In this document: piece after piece, positions 24,743-35,141 of the stretch
Numbering within the stretch: the first letter of the stretch is position 1
How the letters are laid out: every line of letters starts with the position of its first letter
From: an uncultured Blautia sp.
GTDB taxonomy: Bacteria; Bacillota; Clostridia; Lachnospirales; Lachnospiraceae
Assembly: GCF_947654165.1 (NCBI RefSeq)
Contig: NZ_CANTKB010000012.1
Coordinates: 36,174-100,173 of the forward strand
Length of the DNA stretch: 64,000 bases
Direction: 5' to 3'
Position numbers and translations under genes: made by a program
The notes under the pieces: model-generated
Database searches by the model: none
What the model was told of the DNA's origin: nothing
Seen by the model: only the letters and a program-made list of their open reading frames with translations

Positions 24743-27661
24743 ATGAAAATGGAGCAGATACCAGCTTATGAATTAATTACAGAACAGGAAATACCCGACA
24801 TACATTCCATGGGCTATCTCCTGAAGCATAAAAAAAGCGGTGCCAGAGTGATGGTACTGAAAAATGATGATGAAAATAAGGTTTTCAATATTGCCTTCCG
24901 CACACCGCCTGCAGACAGTACAGGGGTGGCACATATACTGGAACACAGTGTATTGTGCGGTTCTAAAAAGTTTCCGTTGAAGGATCCTTTTGTAGAACTT
25001 GTGAAAGGCTCTTTGAATACCTTTTTAAATGCAATGACTTATCCGGATAAGACTATGTATCCTGTGGCGAGTTGCAATGACCAGGATTTCAAGAATCTCA
25101 TGCATGTATATCTGGATGCTGTTTTCTTCCCATATATTTATGAAAAGGAAGAAATCTTCCGTCAGGAGGGATGGCACTATGAACTGGAAGATGTGGACAG
25201 CCCTCTTACTTTGAATGGTGTAGTTTACAATGAAATGAAAGGTGCTTTTTCTTCACCGGAGGATGTGCTGGATCGGGAAGTGTTTAATTCTCTGTTTCCG
25301 GATACCCCCTACGGAGTAGAATCCGGCGGTGACCCAAAGTGTATCCCAGACTTGAAATACTCAGAATTCCTTTCCTTCCACAGCCGTTATTATCATCCGT
25401 CAAACAGCTATATTTATCTATATGGAAATATGGATGTGGAAGAGCGTCTTAACTGGATGGATCAGGAATATTTATCAAAATACGATGCCATTTCCGTAGA
25501 CTCTGCCATTGCCCGTCAGGAACCTTTTCAGGAAATGAAAGAACTGGTGATGGAGTATCCCATCACCGAAAGTGAGCCGGAAGAACAGAACAGCTACCTG
25601 GCTTATAATGTGGTAGTGGGAGACAGTCTGGACGTGGAACTCTGCACGGCCTTTGAAGTGTTGGATTATACACTGTTAAGTGCACCGGGTGCACCTGTGA
25701 AGCAGGCACTTCTGGATGCCGGCATGGGAAAAGATATTATGGGGTCCTACGAGGACGGGATCTATCAGCCATTTTTCTCCATTGTGGCGAAAAATGCAGA
25801 CCCACAGAATAAAGAGCGTTTTGTACAGTTGATTCAGGATACGCTGAAAGATATAGCAGAAAAAGGAATTGACAAAAAAGCCATTGCAGCAGGAATCAAT
25901 TACATGGAATTCCGGTTCCGGGAAGCTGATTTTTCTTCTTTCCCTAAGGGTCTGATGTACGGAATCGATGTGTTTGACAGTTGGTTATATGATGACAACA
26001 AACCCTTTGACCATTTGAAACGTCTGGATATCTTTGCAGCATTAAAAGAAAAAGCAAAGACAGGATATTTCGAGGAATTGATCGAAAAATATCTCTTGAG
26101 CAATCCTCACGCATCTATTGTAGTGGTGAATCCAAAGCGTGGACTTGCGGCCAGGAAAGAAAAAGAACTGGAAGAAAAACTGGCTGCGTATAAAGCGTCA
26201 TTAACCCAGGAAGAAAAAGAGAATCTGGTTGCAAAAACCAGACATTTGAAAGACTATCAGGATGCACCGGAGACCGAAGAAGCTCTGCGTACGATTCCAC
26301 TTTTAAGCAGAGAGGACATCAGTACAGAAACAGCCAAAATCTGCAATACACCGAAAAAGGTGGGAGATACTCTGGTGCTTCATCATGATCTCTACACCAA
26401 TGGCATTGGATACCTGGACTTGCTGTTTGATGTAAAAAATGTGCCGGAGACACTGATTCCCTACCTTGGCATTTTGAAATCTGTGTTGGGATATGTAGAT
26501 ACAGAGCATTATACCTATGGAGAACTGTTCAATGAAATCAATGCCGGAAGCGGCGGTATTTTGTTCGGACTTCAGGTGTTTGGAAATGCAAAGAATAATC
26601 AGGATACCATGCACATGGTTGGAATCAAAGCAAAAACTTTATATAAAGATCTGGGATTTGTCTTTGACATGATAAAAGAAATCATCAGCACTTCCAGATT
26701 TGAGGATGATAAACGCCTTTATGAGATCATCGCAAAAATGAAATCAAGAATGCAGATGAGCATGGCTTCCGCAGGACACAGCACAGCCGTTGCCAGAGCA
26801 CTGTCTTATTTTTCTGAAAATGCTTATTTCCAGGAAAAGACAACAGGTATTGATTTCTATAAATTCCTGGATGACATAGAGAGCAATTTCCAGGAAAAGA
26901 AAGAAGATTTAAAAGAAAATCTGAACGTGTTAATGGGATATGTGTTCCGGCCGGAAAATCTTACGGTGAGCTACACGGCAGACAGCGAAGGATATCAGTA
27001 TCTGGAAAAAGAAGTAGAAGAATTGAAACAAGTGCTTTATACACAGGAAATCGAGCCAGGGCAGTTTGAGCCGGATCTGAAAGTGAAAAACGAAGGATTT
27101 AAGACCTCCGGACAGGTTCAGTATGTGGCGGCAGCAGGAAATTTCCGTGAAGCAGGATATGAATATACAGGTGCACTCAGGATTCTGAAAGTGATGTTAA
27201 GCTATGAATATTTGTGGACGAATGTCCGTGTAAAAGGCGGAGCTTATGGATGCATGAGTGCTTTCAGAAGAAACGGAGACGGGTATCTGGTTTCTTACAG
27301 AGACCCCAATCTTGGAAAAACACTGGAAGTCTTCCAAAAGACAGGAGAATTTATCCGTTCTTTTGATGCAGACGAAAGGGAAATGACCAAATATATCATT
27401 GGTACCATCAGTGAACTTGATACGCCTATGACCCCTTCCGGCAAGGGAAATATGTCTTTAAATGCCTGGTTCTCCAAGGTGACAGAAGAAGATCTGAGAC
27501 AGGAGCGGCTGGAGATACTAAAGGCACAGCCGGAGGATATCCGCAAACTTGCAGGAATCGTGGATGCGGTCATGGAACAGAACCGTATCTGTGTTGTGGG
27601 AAGTGAAGAAAAATTGGAACAGGAGAAGACAGTATTTGATACACTGACAAACTTACTGTAA
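24743..27661 (+). CDS. M16C-family metallopeptidase (PreP/insulinase type)
   Basis: 972 aa from the ATG at 24743 (GGAGG at 24731-24735); TATAAT at 24702-24707 lies upstream. Inverted zinc motif H-I-L-E-H near residue 60-64 with the downstream Glu in V-V-Y-N-E-M-K-G, then the M16C-associated domain and a second, inactive M16 half, making the enclosed chamber of presequence-protease-like enzymes. Degrades short unstructured peptides in the cytoplasm (family knowledge). Full length for the family. Separated from era by 12 nt and probably co-transcribed with it. Confidence 0.93.
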   Translation: MKMEQIPAYELITEQEIPDIHSMGYLLKHKKSGARVMVLKNDDENKVFNIAFRTPPADSTGVAHILEHSVLCGSKKFPLKDPFVELVKGSLNTFLNAMTYPDKTMYPVASCNDQDFKNLMHVYLDAVFFPYIYEKEEIFRQEGWHYELEDVDSPLTLNGVVYNEMKGAFSSPEDVLDREVFNSLFPDTPYGVESGGDPKCIPDLKYSEFLSFHSRYYHPSNSYIYLYGNMDVEERLNWMDQEYLSKYDAISVDSAIARQEPFQEMKELVMEYPITESEPEEQNSYLAYNVVVGDSLDVELCTAFEVLDYTLLSAPGAPVKQALLDAGMGKDIMGSYEDGIYQPFFSIVAKNADPQNKERFVQLIQDTLKDIAEKGIDKKAIAAGINYMEFRFREADFSSFPKGLMYGIDVFDSWLYDDNKPFDHLKRLDIFAALKEKAKTGYFEELIEKYLLSNPHASIVVVNPKRGLAARKEKELEEKLAAYKASLTQEEKENLVAKTRHLKDYQDAPETEEALRTIPLLSREDISTETAKICNTPKKVGDTLVLHHDLYTNGIGYLDLLFDVKNVPETLIPYLGILKSVLGYVDTEHYTYGELFNEINAGSGGILFGLQVFGNAKNNQDTMHMVGIKAKTLYKDLGFVFDMIKEIISTSRFEDDKRLYEIIAKMKSRMQMSMASAGHSTAVARALSYFSENAYFQEKTTGIDFYKFLDDIESNFQEKKEDLKENLNVLMGYVFRPENLTVSYTADSEGYQYLEKEVEELKQVLYTQEIEPGQFEPDLKVKNEGFKTSGQVQYVAAAGNFREAGYEYTGALRILKVMLSYEYLWTNVRVKGGAYGCMSAFRRNGDGYLVSYRDPNLGKTLEVFQKTGEFIRSFDADEREMTKYIIGTISELDTPMTPSGKGNMSLNAWFSKVTEEDLRQERLEILKAQPEDIRKLAGIVDAVMEQNRICVVGSEEKLEQEKTVFDTLTNLL

Positions 27662-27673
27662 AGAGGAGAGTAT

Positions 27674-28582
27674 ATGAGGGAAGATTTTAAATCAGGCTTT
27701 GCAGCCATTATCGGAAGGCCAAATGTAGGGAAATCCACATTAATGAACCATCTGATCGGACAGAAAATTGCGATTACATCCAGGAAACCACAGACAACCA
27801 GAAACAGGATTCAAACGGTATATACGGATGAGCAGGGACAGATCGTATTTCTTGATACACCGGGGATCCACAAGGCGAAAAACAAACTGGGAGAGTATAT
27901 GGTAAATGTGGCTCAGAGGACCTTCAAGGATGCAGATGTGATCCTGTGGCTGGTAGAAGCCAGTACCTATGTGGGAGCAGGTGAGCGGCATATTGCAGAA
28001 CAGCTAAAGACCTGTAAGCTTCCGGTGATCCTGGTTATCAATAAAGTAGATACTGTGAAAAAGGAAGAAGTGCCGTCCTTTATCCAGGCATATCGAAATC
28101 TTTACGATTTTGCAGAAATTGTTCCGGTATCTGCCCTCAGAAGCCAGAATCTGGATACGCTTCTGGAGTGTATTTTCAAATATCTTCCGTATGGACCGCA
28201 GTTTTATGACGAAGATACCGTGACAGATCAGCCTCAGAGACAGATCGTGGCTGAAATGATCCGTGAAAAAGCCCTGCGGACTCTGGATGAGGAAATTCCT
28301 CACGGAATCGCAGTGACCATTGACAGGATGAAAGAACGCCCTGACGGCAATATTGTGGATATTGATGCTACGATTATCTGTGAGAGAGACAGTCACAAGG
28401 GAATTATTATTGGAAAACAGGGGGCAATGCTGAAGAAGATCGGCAGTGCTGCCAGATATGAGATTGAAAATATGCTGGAACAGAAAGTGAACCTGAAAGT
28501 CTGGGTTAAAGTTAAAAAAGACTGGAGAGACAGCGATTATCTCATTAAAAACTTTGGATACGATAAGAAGGAAATCGAATGA
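27674..28582 (+). CDS. era: GTPase Era
   Basis: 302 aa, standard length. G1 G-R-P-N-V-G-K-S-T (about 14-22), G3 D-T-P-G (about 61), G4 N-K-V-D (about 123), and a C-terminal KH domain with [13 protein letters not shown]. Binds the 3' end of 16S rRNA and supports 30S assembly. The stop overlaps the recO start by 4 nt (ATGA), the usual era-recO order in Firmicutes. Confidence 0.98.
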   Translation: MREDFKSGFAAIIGRPNVGKSTLMNHLIGQKIAITSRKPQTTRNRIQTVYTDEQGQIVFLDTPGIHKAKNKLGEYMVNVAQRTFKDADVILWLVEASTYVGAGERHIAEQLKTCKLPVILVINKVDTVKKEEVPSFIQAYRNLYDFAEIVPVSALRSQNLDTLLECIFKYLPYGPQFYDEDTVTDQPQRQIVAEMIREKALRTLDEEIPHGIAVTIDRMKERPDGNIVDIDATIICERDSHKGIIIGKQGAMLKKIGSAARYEIENMLEQKVNLKVWVKVKKDWRDSDYLIKNFGYDKKEIE

Positions 28583-29340
28583 GTGATTCCATTACAGTTA
28601 CCGGCATGGTCTTGTCAGCCATGCCGGTAGGTGATTATGATAAAAGACTGGTCCTATTGACAAAAGAAAGAGGAAAGATCACAGCCTTCGCCAAAGGAGC
28701 GAGACGGCAGAACAGTATGCTGATGGCAGTGGCCAATCCTTTTGTGTTCGGGTCTTTTTTTCTTTATGAGGGAAGAACCTCCTATCAGCTTCGCCAGGCT
28801 TCTGTGAAAGAGTATTTTTCGGAACTGGCGGCGATTCAGCCGGGGGTTTATTACGGCTTTTATTTTCTGGAACTGGCGGAGTATTATGCCAGTGAAAATA
28901 CGGATGAGAAGCAGATGCTGAATCTGTTATATGTGACCATGAAGGCACTGGTAAAACAAAAGATGGATAACCGTCTGATCCAACATATTTTTGAACTGAA
29001 GGCAATGACGATCAACGGAGAATATCCGGCTGTGTTTGCCTGCAGAACATGCGGCACTACAGAAAATCTTCAGTGGTTTTCTCCGGAGGAAGCCGGGGTA
29101 TACTGCCGGGAATGCGGAGAACAGGAGCATGGGTTGATCTACATCAGTCCTTCCACGCTCTATACTCTTCAGTTTATCATTGCGGCAAAATTAGAGAGAC
29201 TTTACAGCTTTACCGTGACCAAAGAAGTGTTAGAGGAACTGGGAAGGGTGATGCGTGCATACACCAGACGTTATATTGACAAAAACTTTAAAAGTCTGGA
29301 CATTCTGCATCTTATGGGAAATCTTTATACAGATGGATAG
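28579..29340 (+). CDS. recO: DNA repair protein RecO
   Basis: 253 aa. N-terminal OB fold ([15 protein letters not shown]), helical C-terminal part with a four-cysteine zinc site, C-R-T-C ... C-R-E-C. Mediates loading of RecA on SSB-coated DNA in the RecFOR pathway. Translationally coupled to era. A dispersed repeat element begins 4 nt after the stop codon. Confidence 0.97.
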   Translation: MSDSITVTGMVLSAMPVGDYDKRLVLLTKERGKITAFAKGARRQNSMLMAVANPFVFGSFFLYEGRTSYQLRQASVKEYFSELAAIQPGVYYGFYFLELAEYYASENTDEKQMLNLLYVTMKALVKQKMDNRLIQHIFELKAMTINGEYPAVFACRTCGTTENLQWFSPEEAGVYCRECGEQEHGLIYISPSTLYTLQFIIAAKLERLYSFTVTKEVLEELGRVMRAYTRRYIDKNFKSLDILHLMGNLYTDG

Positions 29341-29343
29341 AGA

Positions 29344-29873
29344 ACTCAAACTTCCCATACTGTTTGGTGTGCTGAACCATGGAAAATCAATACTTTTATC
29401 CATAAAAAAGGTGTGCCGGCATCGGTAAAAAGCATTTATAGAGTTCGGAATTTTATCAGCTAGACCATAAATAGGCCAAATTTTGTGATTTCTTTGTTCT
29501 AACCTACTTTTTTGTGGCTCAAATAGGTGGGATTGTATGTTTTTCTCATATAAGCCGACTTTTTTCTGACCCTAATAGGCTAAAGTTTAGGATTTCCTTT
29601 TTCCGACTTATTTTTCTCTTTTACAATATAGGCCTGATTTAGAGAATCTTGTTTAGCAGCCTATTTCGCTTTAGAATAAGTAGGTGTGATTTCAGATTTT
29701 TTTAAAAACCACCTATTCGTGTCTGAAACATGTAGGCTAAAAATCGCAAAATAATATTTTTAACCGAAAAAACATTGGAACAGGGGTTCATCTGCTACCG
29801 CAATGCTATTTTATGAGTTAAAATATTGATTTTTTAAGATGAGAGTCCAATTTTTGATGTAGGAAGTTTGAGT
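29344..29873. repeat. Dispersed hairpin-array element, copy B (530 bp)
   Basis: Terminal inverted repeats: left ACTCAAACTTCC, right GGAAGTTTGAGT (perfect 12 bp). The interior, about 29470-29757, holds five to six degenerate units of about 53 nt; each starts with TAGGC/TAGGT and closes with the complementary GCCTA/ACCTA-like arm and a T-rich link. The last two and a half units match copy A closely. No ORF. The element fills nearly all the space between the stop codons of recO and the convergent MerR gene. Confidence 0.82.
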
Positions 29874-29880
29874 AAAGAAC

Positions 29881-30714
29881 TCACAAAAGTTCTCCTAAAA
29901 GCCGGATGACGTACTGGTCTTCGTTTTTTACTGTTAATTTATCGATTAGAATATCTTCATAGAAGGTATTGCTCAAAGTGATTCCGTGTTTTTCTGCATA
30001 GGAAAGGGCACGGATATAAGCCTGAGGTAAAGTATCATAACTGCCTTGATGATAAAGGCACAGATAAGTGCCCTCTGGCCGGATACGGAGGGAAAGGCCT
30101 TTTATGGGGGCATCTGTGAGAAGGTAGTAGTCAGAATACTGCTGGTTTAAATGATCCAGGGATTGGAAATGCTGGATTCCCCCAATGCCATAAGGACTGA
30201 AGATATGGTACTTTTTGGCTGTGAGGAGAAGCTGGCTGATGACCCTGGCATTTTCTGTTTCAGAGTCAGCGTCATCGGGTGCAGGAGCTGTGAGGAGATA
30301 GCCCTGCTTTTCGTGAACAAGGGAAATCTCCCGGAAATCCTGCTCCAGCGTATGTTCAAGGGCATTTTTTTCTCTTTTTAACTGATGCTCCATATGTTTT
30401 AAGTGTTTTATCTTTTCTTCTATGGCAGAAGTTTCTTTTTTTAACAATTCTAAAAACAGTTCCGGTGTCCGCTTGTCCAGGTAGGATTTGATTTCTTCTA
30501 AAGACATTCCAATTTCTTTCAGTATGCATATGACATCAAAAATCTCCAGTTGGGAGACAGAATAATAACGGTATTGATTCGGAAGCTTCCACTCAGGAGA
30601 GAGAAGCCCTATTTTGTCATAGTGAAAAAGGGTGTGTTTGGTGGTTCCGGCCAGTCTGGCAAATTCCCCAGTGGTAAGGAGATATTCCCGCGGCTGTTTT
30701 TTTTCGTATATCAT
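29881..30714 (-). CDS. MerR-family regulator with effector-binding domain (BmrR-like)
   Basis: 277 aa. N-terminal winged helix with [11 protein letters not shown] (about 13-23) and R-Y-Y-S-V-S-Q-L (about 48-55), a long dimerisation coiled coil (about 80-130), and a C-terminal GyrI-like ligand-binding domain including [10 protein letters not shown]. Such regulators sense cationic or lipophilic drugs and activate an efflux pump; the divergent MATE gene with a MerR-type promoter fits that exactly. Confidence 0.9.
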   Translation of the reverse strand: MIYEKKQPREYLLTTGEFARLAGTTKHTLFHYDKIGLLSPEWKLPNQYRYYSVSQLEIFDVICILKEIGMSLEEIKSYLDKRTPELFLELLKKETSAIEEKIKHLKHMEHQLKREKNALEHTLEQDFREISLVHEKQGYLLTAPAPDDADSETENARVISQLLLTAKKYHIFSPYGIGGIQHFQSLDHLNQQYSDYYLLTDAPIKGLSLRIRPEGTYLCLYHQGSYDTLPQAYIRALSYAEKHGITLSNTFYEDILIDKLTVKNEDQYVIRLLGELL

Positions 30715-30736
30715 GCAAATCCTCCTATTAAAAAAC

Positions 30737-30767
30737 TTGACTATCGAGTTACCCTATAGTTTATCAT
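30737..30767 (+). promoter_or_regulatory. MerR-type promoter/operator of the MATE gene
   Basis: TTGACT (30737-30742) and TATCAT (30762-30767) separated by a 19-nt spacer, longer than the optimal 17, as required for MerR-type DNA-distortion activation. ACTAT...ATAGT dyad lies within the spacer. Confidence 0.85.
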
Positions 30768-30805
30768 AGGATACTAAACGAAGTAAATAAGAGGTGAAAT
30801 AAAAA

Positions 30806-32134
30806 ATGACAAATTCAATTGCACAAAAGTTTAATGTATTTACCTTACTGAAATTTGCCTTTCCTACTATGGTGATGATGGTCTTTATGTCTCTCTATAC
30901 CATTGTGGATGGGATTTTTGTTTCCAGGTTTGTGGGCAGCAATGCACTTTCAGCAGTAAATATTGTATATCCGGTACTGAACCTGTTATTTGCATGTGGG
31001 ATTATGCTGTCTACCGGGGGAAGTGCTATTGTGGCGAGACAGATTGGAGAGAAACGTGAGCAGGAGGCAAGAGAAAATTTTTCTCTTCTGGCAGCAGTAA
31101 GTGTCTTGATAGGTATTGTGATTCTGGCTTTTGGGCTGTTATTTCTTGAGCCGTTGTGTCGGGTTCTGGGTGCAACACCGGTGATTATGGAGGATTGTAA
31201 AATTTATCTTGGAGTGCTGCTTGGGTTTGGACCGCTGACCATGCTGCAGATGTTTTTTCAGGTGTTTTTTGTTACTGCAGGGAAACCTGGTCTGGGACTT
31301 GTCCTTACCATTTCCGGTGGTGTCGCCAATATGGTGCTGGACTATGTGCTTATGGGGCCTATGGAAATGGGAGTGCTGGGAGCGGCACTGGCTACCGGGT
31401 TTGGACAGGCTATTATGGCGGTAGCTGGTGTAGGATACTTCTTTTGGGTGAAAGGAAGTCTGCATTTTGTAAAGCCGGTATTCCGTGGACAGATTCTCTT
31501 ACAAAGCTGTGGAAACGGTTCTTCTGAAATGGTGAGCAACCTGTCTACAGCGGTAGTAACCTTTTTATTTAACATTACTATGCTGAGTCTGGTAGGAGAA
31601 GACGGGGTCGCAGCCATTACCATTGTCTTATACGGGCAGTTTTTATTTACGTCTTTGTATCTTGGTTTTTCCATGGGCGTAGGTCCTGTGTTCAGTTTTA
31701 ATTACGGAAACAAAAATCATGAACAGCTGAAGCGGATTTACAAAATCTGCAAATGGTTTATTCTTCTGTCTTCCATTGTGATTCTCGGCATTGCACTTGT
31801 GTTCTCTGAACCCATTGTAGGAATCTTTACGGGAGAGGAAAACCATACTTACGAACTGGCTGTGGAAGGGTTTTTCTTGTTTTCCTTTAATTACCTGTTT
31901 GCAGGAATCAATATTTTTGCCTCAGCACTGTTTACTGCACTCTCGAATGGGAAGATTTCTGCCATTATTTCTTTTTGCAGAACCTTTGTTTTTATTGTAG
32001 CAAGCATTGTGCTCCTGCCTATGATCATGGGAATTGCAGGGGTGTGGCTGGCTGTGCCTTTGGCAGAACTCATTACCTTGTTTATTTCAGCGGGGTATTT
32101 AAAAGGGCAAAAAAAGGTTTATCATTATGGATGA
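30806..32134 (+). CDS. MATE-family multidrug efflux transporter
   Basis: 442 aa with about twelve predicted membrane helices in two MatE domains; typical features are the N-terminal F-A-F-P-T-M-V-M-M-V helix, Q-I-G-E-K-R-E-Q-E-A-R-E between helices and a proline-containing helix start. Exports cationic or amphipathic compounds with Na+ or H+ antiport (family knowledge). AGAGGTG ribosome site. Expression should depend on the divergent MerR regulator. Confidence 0.92.
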   Translation: MTNSIAQKFNVFTLLKFAFPTMVMMVFMSLYTIVDGIFVSRFVGSNALSAVNIVYPVLNLLFACGIMLSTGGSAIVARQIGEKREQEARENFSLLAAVSVLIGIVILAFGLLFLEPLCRVLGATPVIMEDCKIYLGVLLGFGPLTMLQMFFQVFFVTAGKPGLGLVLTISGGVANMVLDYVLMGPMEMGVLGAALATGFGQAIMAVAGVGYFFWVKGSLHFVKPVFRGQILLQSCGNGSSEMVSNLSTAVVTFLFNITMLSLVGEDGVAAITIVLYGQFLFTSLYLGFSMGVGPVFSFNYGNKNHEQLKRIYKICKWFILLSSIVILGIALVFSEPIVGIFTGEENHTYELAVEGFFLFSFNYLFAGINIFASALFTALSNGKISAIISFCRTFVFIVASIVLLPMIMGIAGVWLAVPLAELITLFISAGYLKGQKKVYHYG

Positions 32135-32167
32135 CAAGAGAATTTACTAAATTCTGCTGTTTAAAGG

Positions 32168-32196
32168 TTGAAAAGATGTATCTGAACAGGTATAAT
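32168..32196 (+). promoter_or_regulatory. Promoter for glycyl-tRNA synthetase
   Basis: TTGAAA (32168-32173), 17-nt spacer, TATAAT (32191-32196). Only about 50 nt of leader follow, too short for a T-box. Confidence 0.75.
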
Positions 32197-32250
32197 AGTG
32201 GCTATCAGTAAATTTAGCAAAAGTGATAAAGCATAGAGGAGATTATAAAC

Positions 32251-33645
32251 ATGGAAAAGACAATGGAAAAAATCGTAGCACTTGCGAAATCAAGAGGTTT
32301 TGTGTATCCTGGTTCCGAAATCTACGGCGGTCTTGCAAACACATGGGATTATGGTAACCTGGGTGTGGAATTAAAGAACAATGTAAAAAGAGCATGGTGG
32401 CAGAAGTTTGTTATGGAAAGTCCATACAATGTAGGGGTTGACTGTGCGATTTTGATGAACCCACAGACATGGGTGGCTTCCGGACATTTAGGCGGATTTT
32501 CCGACCCTCTGATGGATTGTAAGGAATGCCATGAGCGTTTCCGTGCAGATAAGATCATTGAAGATTACTGTGCAGAGAATAACATTGAACTGGAAGGCAG
32601 CGTAGATGCATGGACACAGGAACAGATGAAAGATTTTATTGAAGAACATCAGATTCCATGTCCTACCTGTGGAAAACACAATTTTACCGATATCCGTCAG
32701 TTTAATCTGATGTTCAAAACATTCCAGGGTGTAACAGAAGATGCCAGAAATACCGTTTATTTAAGACCTGAGACTGCACAGGGTATTTTCGTAAACTTCA
32801 AGAATGTACAGAGAACTTCCAGAAAGAAACTTCCATTTGGTATCGGCCAGATTGGTAAATCTTTCCGTAATGAGATCACACCTGGAAACTTTACATTCCG
32901 TACCCGTGAGTTCGAACAGATGGAATTAGAATTCTTCTGTAAACCGGACACAGACCTGGAGTGGTTTGCATACTGGAAACAGTTCTGTTTAGACTGGCTC
33001 TACAGCCTTGGATTAAAGGAAGATGAAATCCGTTATCGTGACCATTCACCGGAAGAACTCTGCTTCTACAGCAAAGCAACTACAGACGTAGAGTTCCTGT
33101 TCCCATTCGGATGGGGCGAGCTGTGGGGAATCGCTGACAGAACAGATTATGACCTGACACAGCATCAGAATGTTTCCGGTCAGGATATGACCTATTTTGA
33201 TGATGAAACAAAAGAAAAATATATTCCATATGTTATTGAGCCGTCTCTTGGTGCTGACCGTATGGTACTTGCATTCCTGTGCAGTGCTTACGATGAAGAA
33301 GTTCTGGATGCGGAAAAGAACGATGTACGTACAGTACTGCACTTCCATCCGGCACTGGCTCCTGTAAAGATCGGTGTGCTTCCTCTTTCTAAGAAATTAA
33401 ATGAAGGTGCACTGAAAGTGTTTACAGAGCTTTCCAAGAAATATAACTGTGAGTTCGATGACAGAGGTAATATCGGAAAACGTTACCGCCGTCAGGATGA
33501 AATCGGTACACCGTTCTGTGTAACCTATGATTTCGATTCTGAGACAGACGGAGCAGTAACCGTTCGTGACAGAGATACCATGGAACAGGAAAGAATCAAG
33601 ATCGAAGATTTGAAGGAATACTTCGAAGAAAAATTTACATTTTAA
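32251..33645 (+). CDS. glyS: Glycine--tRNA ligase, single-chain (alpha2) type
   Basis: 464 aa. Class II synthetase of the eukaryotic/archaeal type rather than the bacterial alpha2beta2 GlyQ/GlyS: N-terminal [17 protein letters not shown], motif 2 with F-R-N-E-I-T-P, motif 3 with S-L-G-A-D-R, and a C-terminal anticodon-binding domain. Two C-x-x-C pairs (C-K-E-C and C-P-T-C) in the insertion can bind zinc. Codon use is strongly biased, as expected of a highly expressed gene. Confidence 0.97.
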   Translation: MEKTMEKIVALAKSRGFVYPGSEIYGGLANTWDYGNLGVELKNNVKRAWWQKFVMESPYNVGVDCAILMNPQTWVASGHLGGFSDPLMDCKECHERFRADKIIEDYCAENNIELEGSVDAWTQEQMKDFIEEHQIPCPTCGKHNFTDIRQFNLMFKTFQGVTEDARNTVYLRPETAQGIFVNFKNVQRTSRKKLPFGIGQIGKSFRNEITPGNFTFRTREFEQMELEFFCKPDTDLEWFAYWKQFCLDWLYSLGLKEDEIRYRDHSPEELCFYSKATTDVEFLFPFGWGELWGIADRTDYDLTQHQNVSGQDMTYFDDETKEKYIPYVIEPSLGADRMVLAFLCSAYDEEVLDAEKNDVRTVLHFHPALAPVKIGVLPLSKKLNEGALKVFTELSKKYNCEFDDRGNIGKRYRRQDEIGTPFCVTYDFDSETDGAVTVRDRDTMEQERIKIEDLKEYFEEKFTF

Positions 33646-33660
33646 TATTGAAATGAAACA

Positions 33661-33692
33661 AAGGGCTGTTGCATTGACGCAATAGCCTTTTT
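33661..33692 (+). terminator. Terminator after glyS
   Basis: AAGGGCTGTTGC pairs with GCAATAGCCTTTTT around a 6-nt loop, ending in a T tract. Confidence 0.85.
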
Positions 33693-33737
33693 CGTTTATG
33701 GGGAATTGATTTCTGCGATAGGAAAACGCAGCCAATA

Positions 33738-33766
33738 TTGTAAATTCTATAAAAGACTGGTAAAAT
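33738..33766 (+). promoter_or_regulatory. Promoter for the CapA-like gene
   Basis: TTGTAA, 17-nt spacer, TAAAAT, 40 bases before the ATG. Confidence 0.6.
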
Positions 33767-33805
33767 AAGGCTATATGGAGGAATTACAAGAAGGAGAAAT
33801 GAAAC

Positions 33806-35089
33806 ATGGACGAAAGAGAAGAACTCCTGAAAAAAGACAGGGAGAGAGAACGCAGAAGGGAAGAACTTCGGCGTAAAAGAGAAGAAGAGGTACAGAAAAA
33901 GAAACACCTTGCCATTATTATTGGAATCTCAGTGGTGGTGCTGATCATCGTAGGTACTGTTGCTGGTATACAGATATCCAAGAAATATAAAGCGGACAAA
34001 GCAGCAGAAAAAGCCAGACAGGAAAAACTGGCAGCAGAAAAAGAACAGGAAGAAAATACCATAGAGTTTCTGGCTGTCGGTGACAATATTGCCCATCAGC
34101 CTATCAGGGAGTCCGGCATGCAGGCAGATGGGGTATGGAATTATGACCATGTATATCAGTATGTCAAAAAGGACATAGAAGCAGCAGACTTGTCTCTGGT
34201 GACCCAGGAGACGGTGTTTGTCGAGGACAGAAACCAGGTTTCCGGGTATCCAAGTTTCGGCACACCTCCTGAATTTGGAGATGCTCTGGTCAATACCGGT
34301 TTTGATGTGGTTGCTCATGCGACGAATCATATTATGGACAAAGGGAGCAGTTCGATAGAATATACATTGGACTGGTGGAAAAATAATCATCCTGAAACAG
34401 AGATTTTCGGTATTCATGAAAGTCAGGAAGCGGCAGATGAGATATCGGTTGTAACATGCAAAAAACTGAAATTGGCCATGCTGGATTATACCTATAGTTT
34501 AAATGGGATTGATCTTCCGTCAGACAAGCAGTATCTTGTGGATCTGTTTGATGAGGATAAAGCGAGAGAAGATATTAAGAAGGCAAAAGAACTTGCGGAT
34601 GTGGTAATCGTGGTTATGCATGTCGGTGTGGAATACGACATGGATATAGATGAAGAAACACAGCAGTGGGTAGATCTTTTTCTGGAAGAAGGTGTGGATA
34701 TTGTCATTGGTTCTCATCCACATGTGGTTCGCACTATGGAAACACTTACCGGGGAAGACGGACATAAGATGCTGGTATATTATTCTCTCGGAAACTTTAC
34801 GTCTACCCAGAATGACCTGCCAAGCCTGTTAGGGGCAATGGCAAAAATCACCATTCGTAAGGATATAAAAACAGGGGAAATCCAGATACCGGAACATGAA
34901 TTTATTCCATTGCTGATGTACTATGACCGGGAAAACCCGGCTGCAGCGATCTATAAACTGGAAGATTATCCGGATGAATTGATCGAAAAGCATTCGGTAT
35001 ATCAGGCGAATCCTCAAAAATTCTCCAAAGAATACTATGAAGAGCTTTTTGAAGAGATAAAAAACAAGGGAAATGACGAAGAAATTTAA
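33806..35089 (+). CDS. CapA/PgsA-family membrane-anchored metallophosphoesterase-like protein
   Basis: 427 aa. A very charged cytoplasmic N-terminus (about 33 residues, mostly R/E/K), one membrane helix (about 35-57), a charged linker, then an extracellular CapA domain: F-L-A-V-G-D-N-I-A-H (about 91-100), T-Q-E-T-V-F, H-A-T-N-H-I-M-D-K-G, V-V-M-H-V-G-V-E-Y and G-S-H-P-H-V-V. These are the conserved residues of the poly-gamma-glutamate synthesis CapA/PgsA family with a calcineurin-like fold. No capB/capC neighbours, so a cell-envelope role outside polyglutamate synthesis is likely (inference). Confidence 0.88.
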   Translation: MDEREELLKKDRERERRREELRRKREEEVQKKKHLAIIIGISVVVLIIVGTVAGIQISKKYKADKAAEKARQEKLAAEKEQEENTIEFLAVGDNIAHQPIRESGMQADGVWNYDHVYQYVKKDIEAADLSLVTQETVFVEDRNQVSGYPSFGTPPEFGDALVNTGFDVVAHATNHIMDKGSSSIEYTLDWWKNNHPETEIFGIHESQEAADEISVVTCKKLKLAMLDYTYSLNGIDLPSDKQYLVDLFDEDKAREDIKKAKELADVVIVVMHVGVEYDMDIDEETQQWVDLFLEEGVDIVIGSHPHVVRTMETLTGEDGHKMLVYYSLGNFTSTQNDLPSLLGAMAKITIRKDIKTGEIQIPEHEFIPLLMYYDRENPAAAIYKLEDYPDELIEKHSVYQANPQKFSKEYYEELFEEIKNKGNDEEI

Positions 35090-35141
35090 GAAGTTGTACA
35101 AAATATATAAATAAGGCAAGAAAAATAAAAAAATAATAGGC

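Noticed and set aside
29470..29757. CRISPR-like array
   Set aside because: Unit spacing is regular, but the units are degenerate hairpins without unique spacers of constant length and there are no cas genes; better described as a hairpin array inside a dispersed element.
32135..32250. T-box riboswitch upstream of glycyl-tRNA synthetase
   Set aside because: Only about 50 nt of leader follow the promoter and no T-box consensus or terminator/antiterminator is present.
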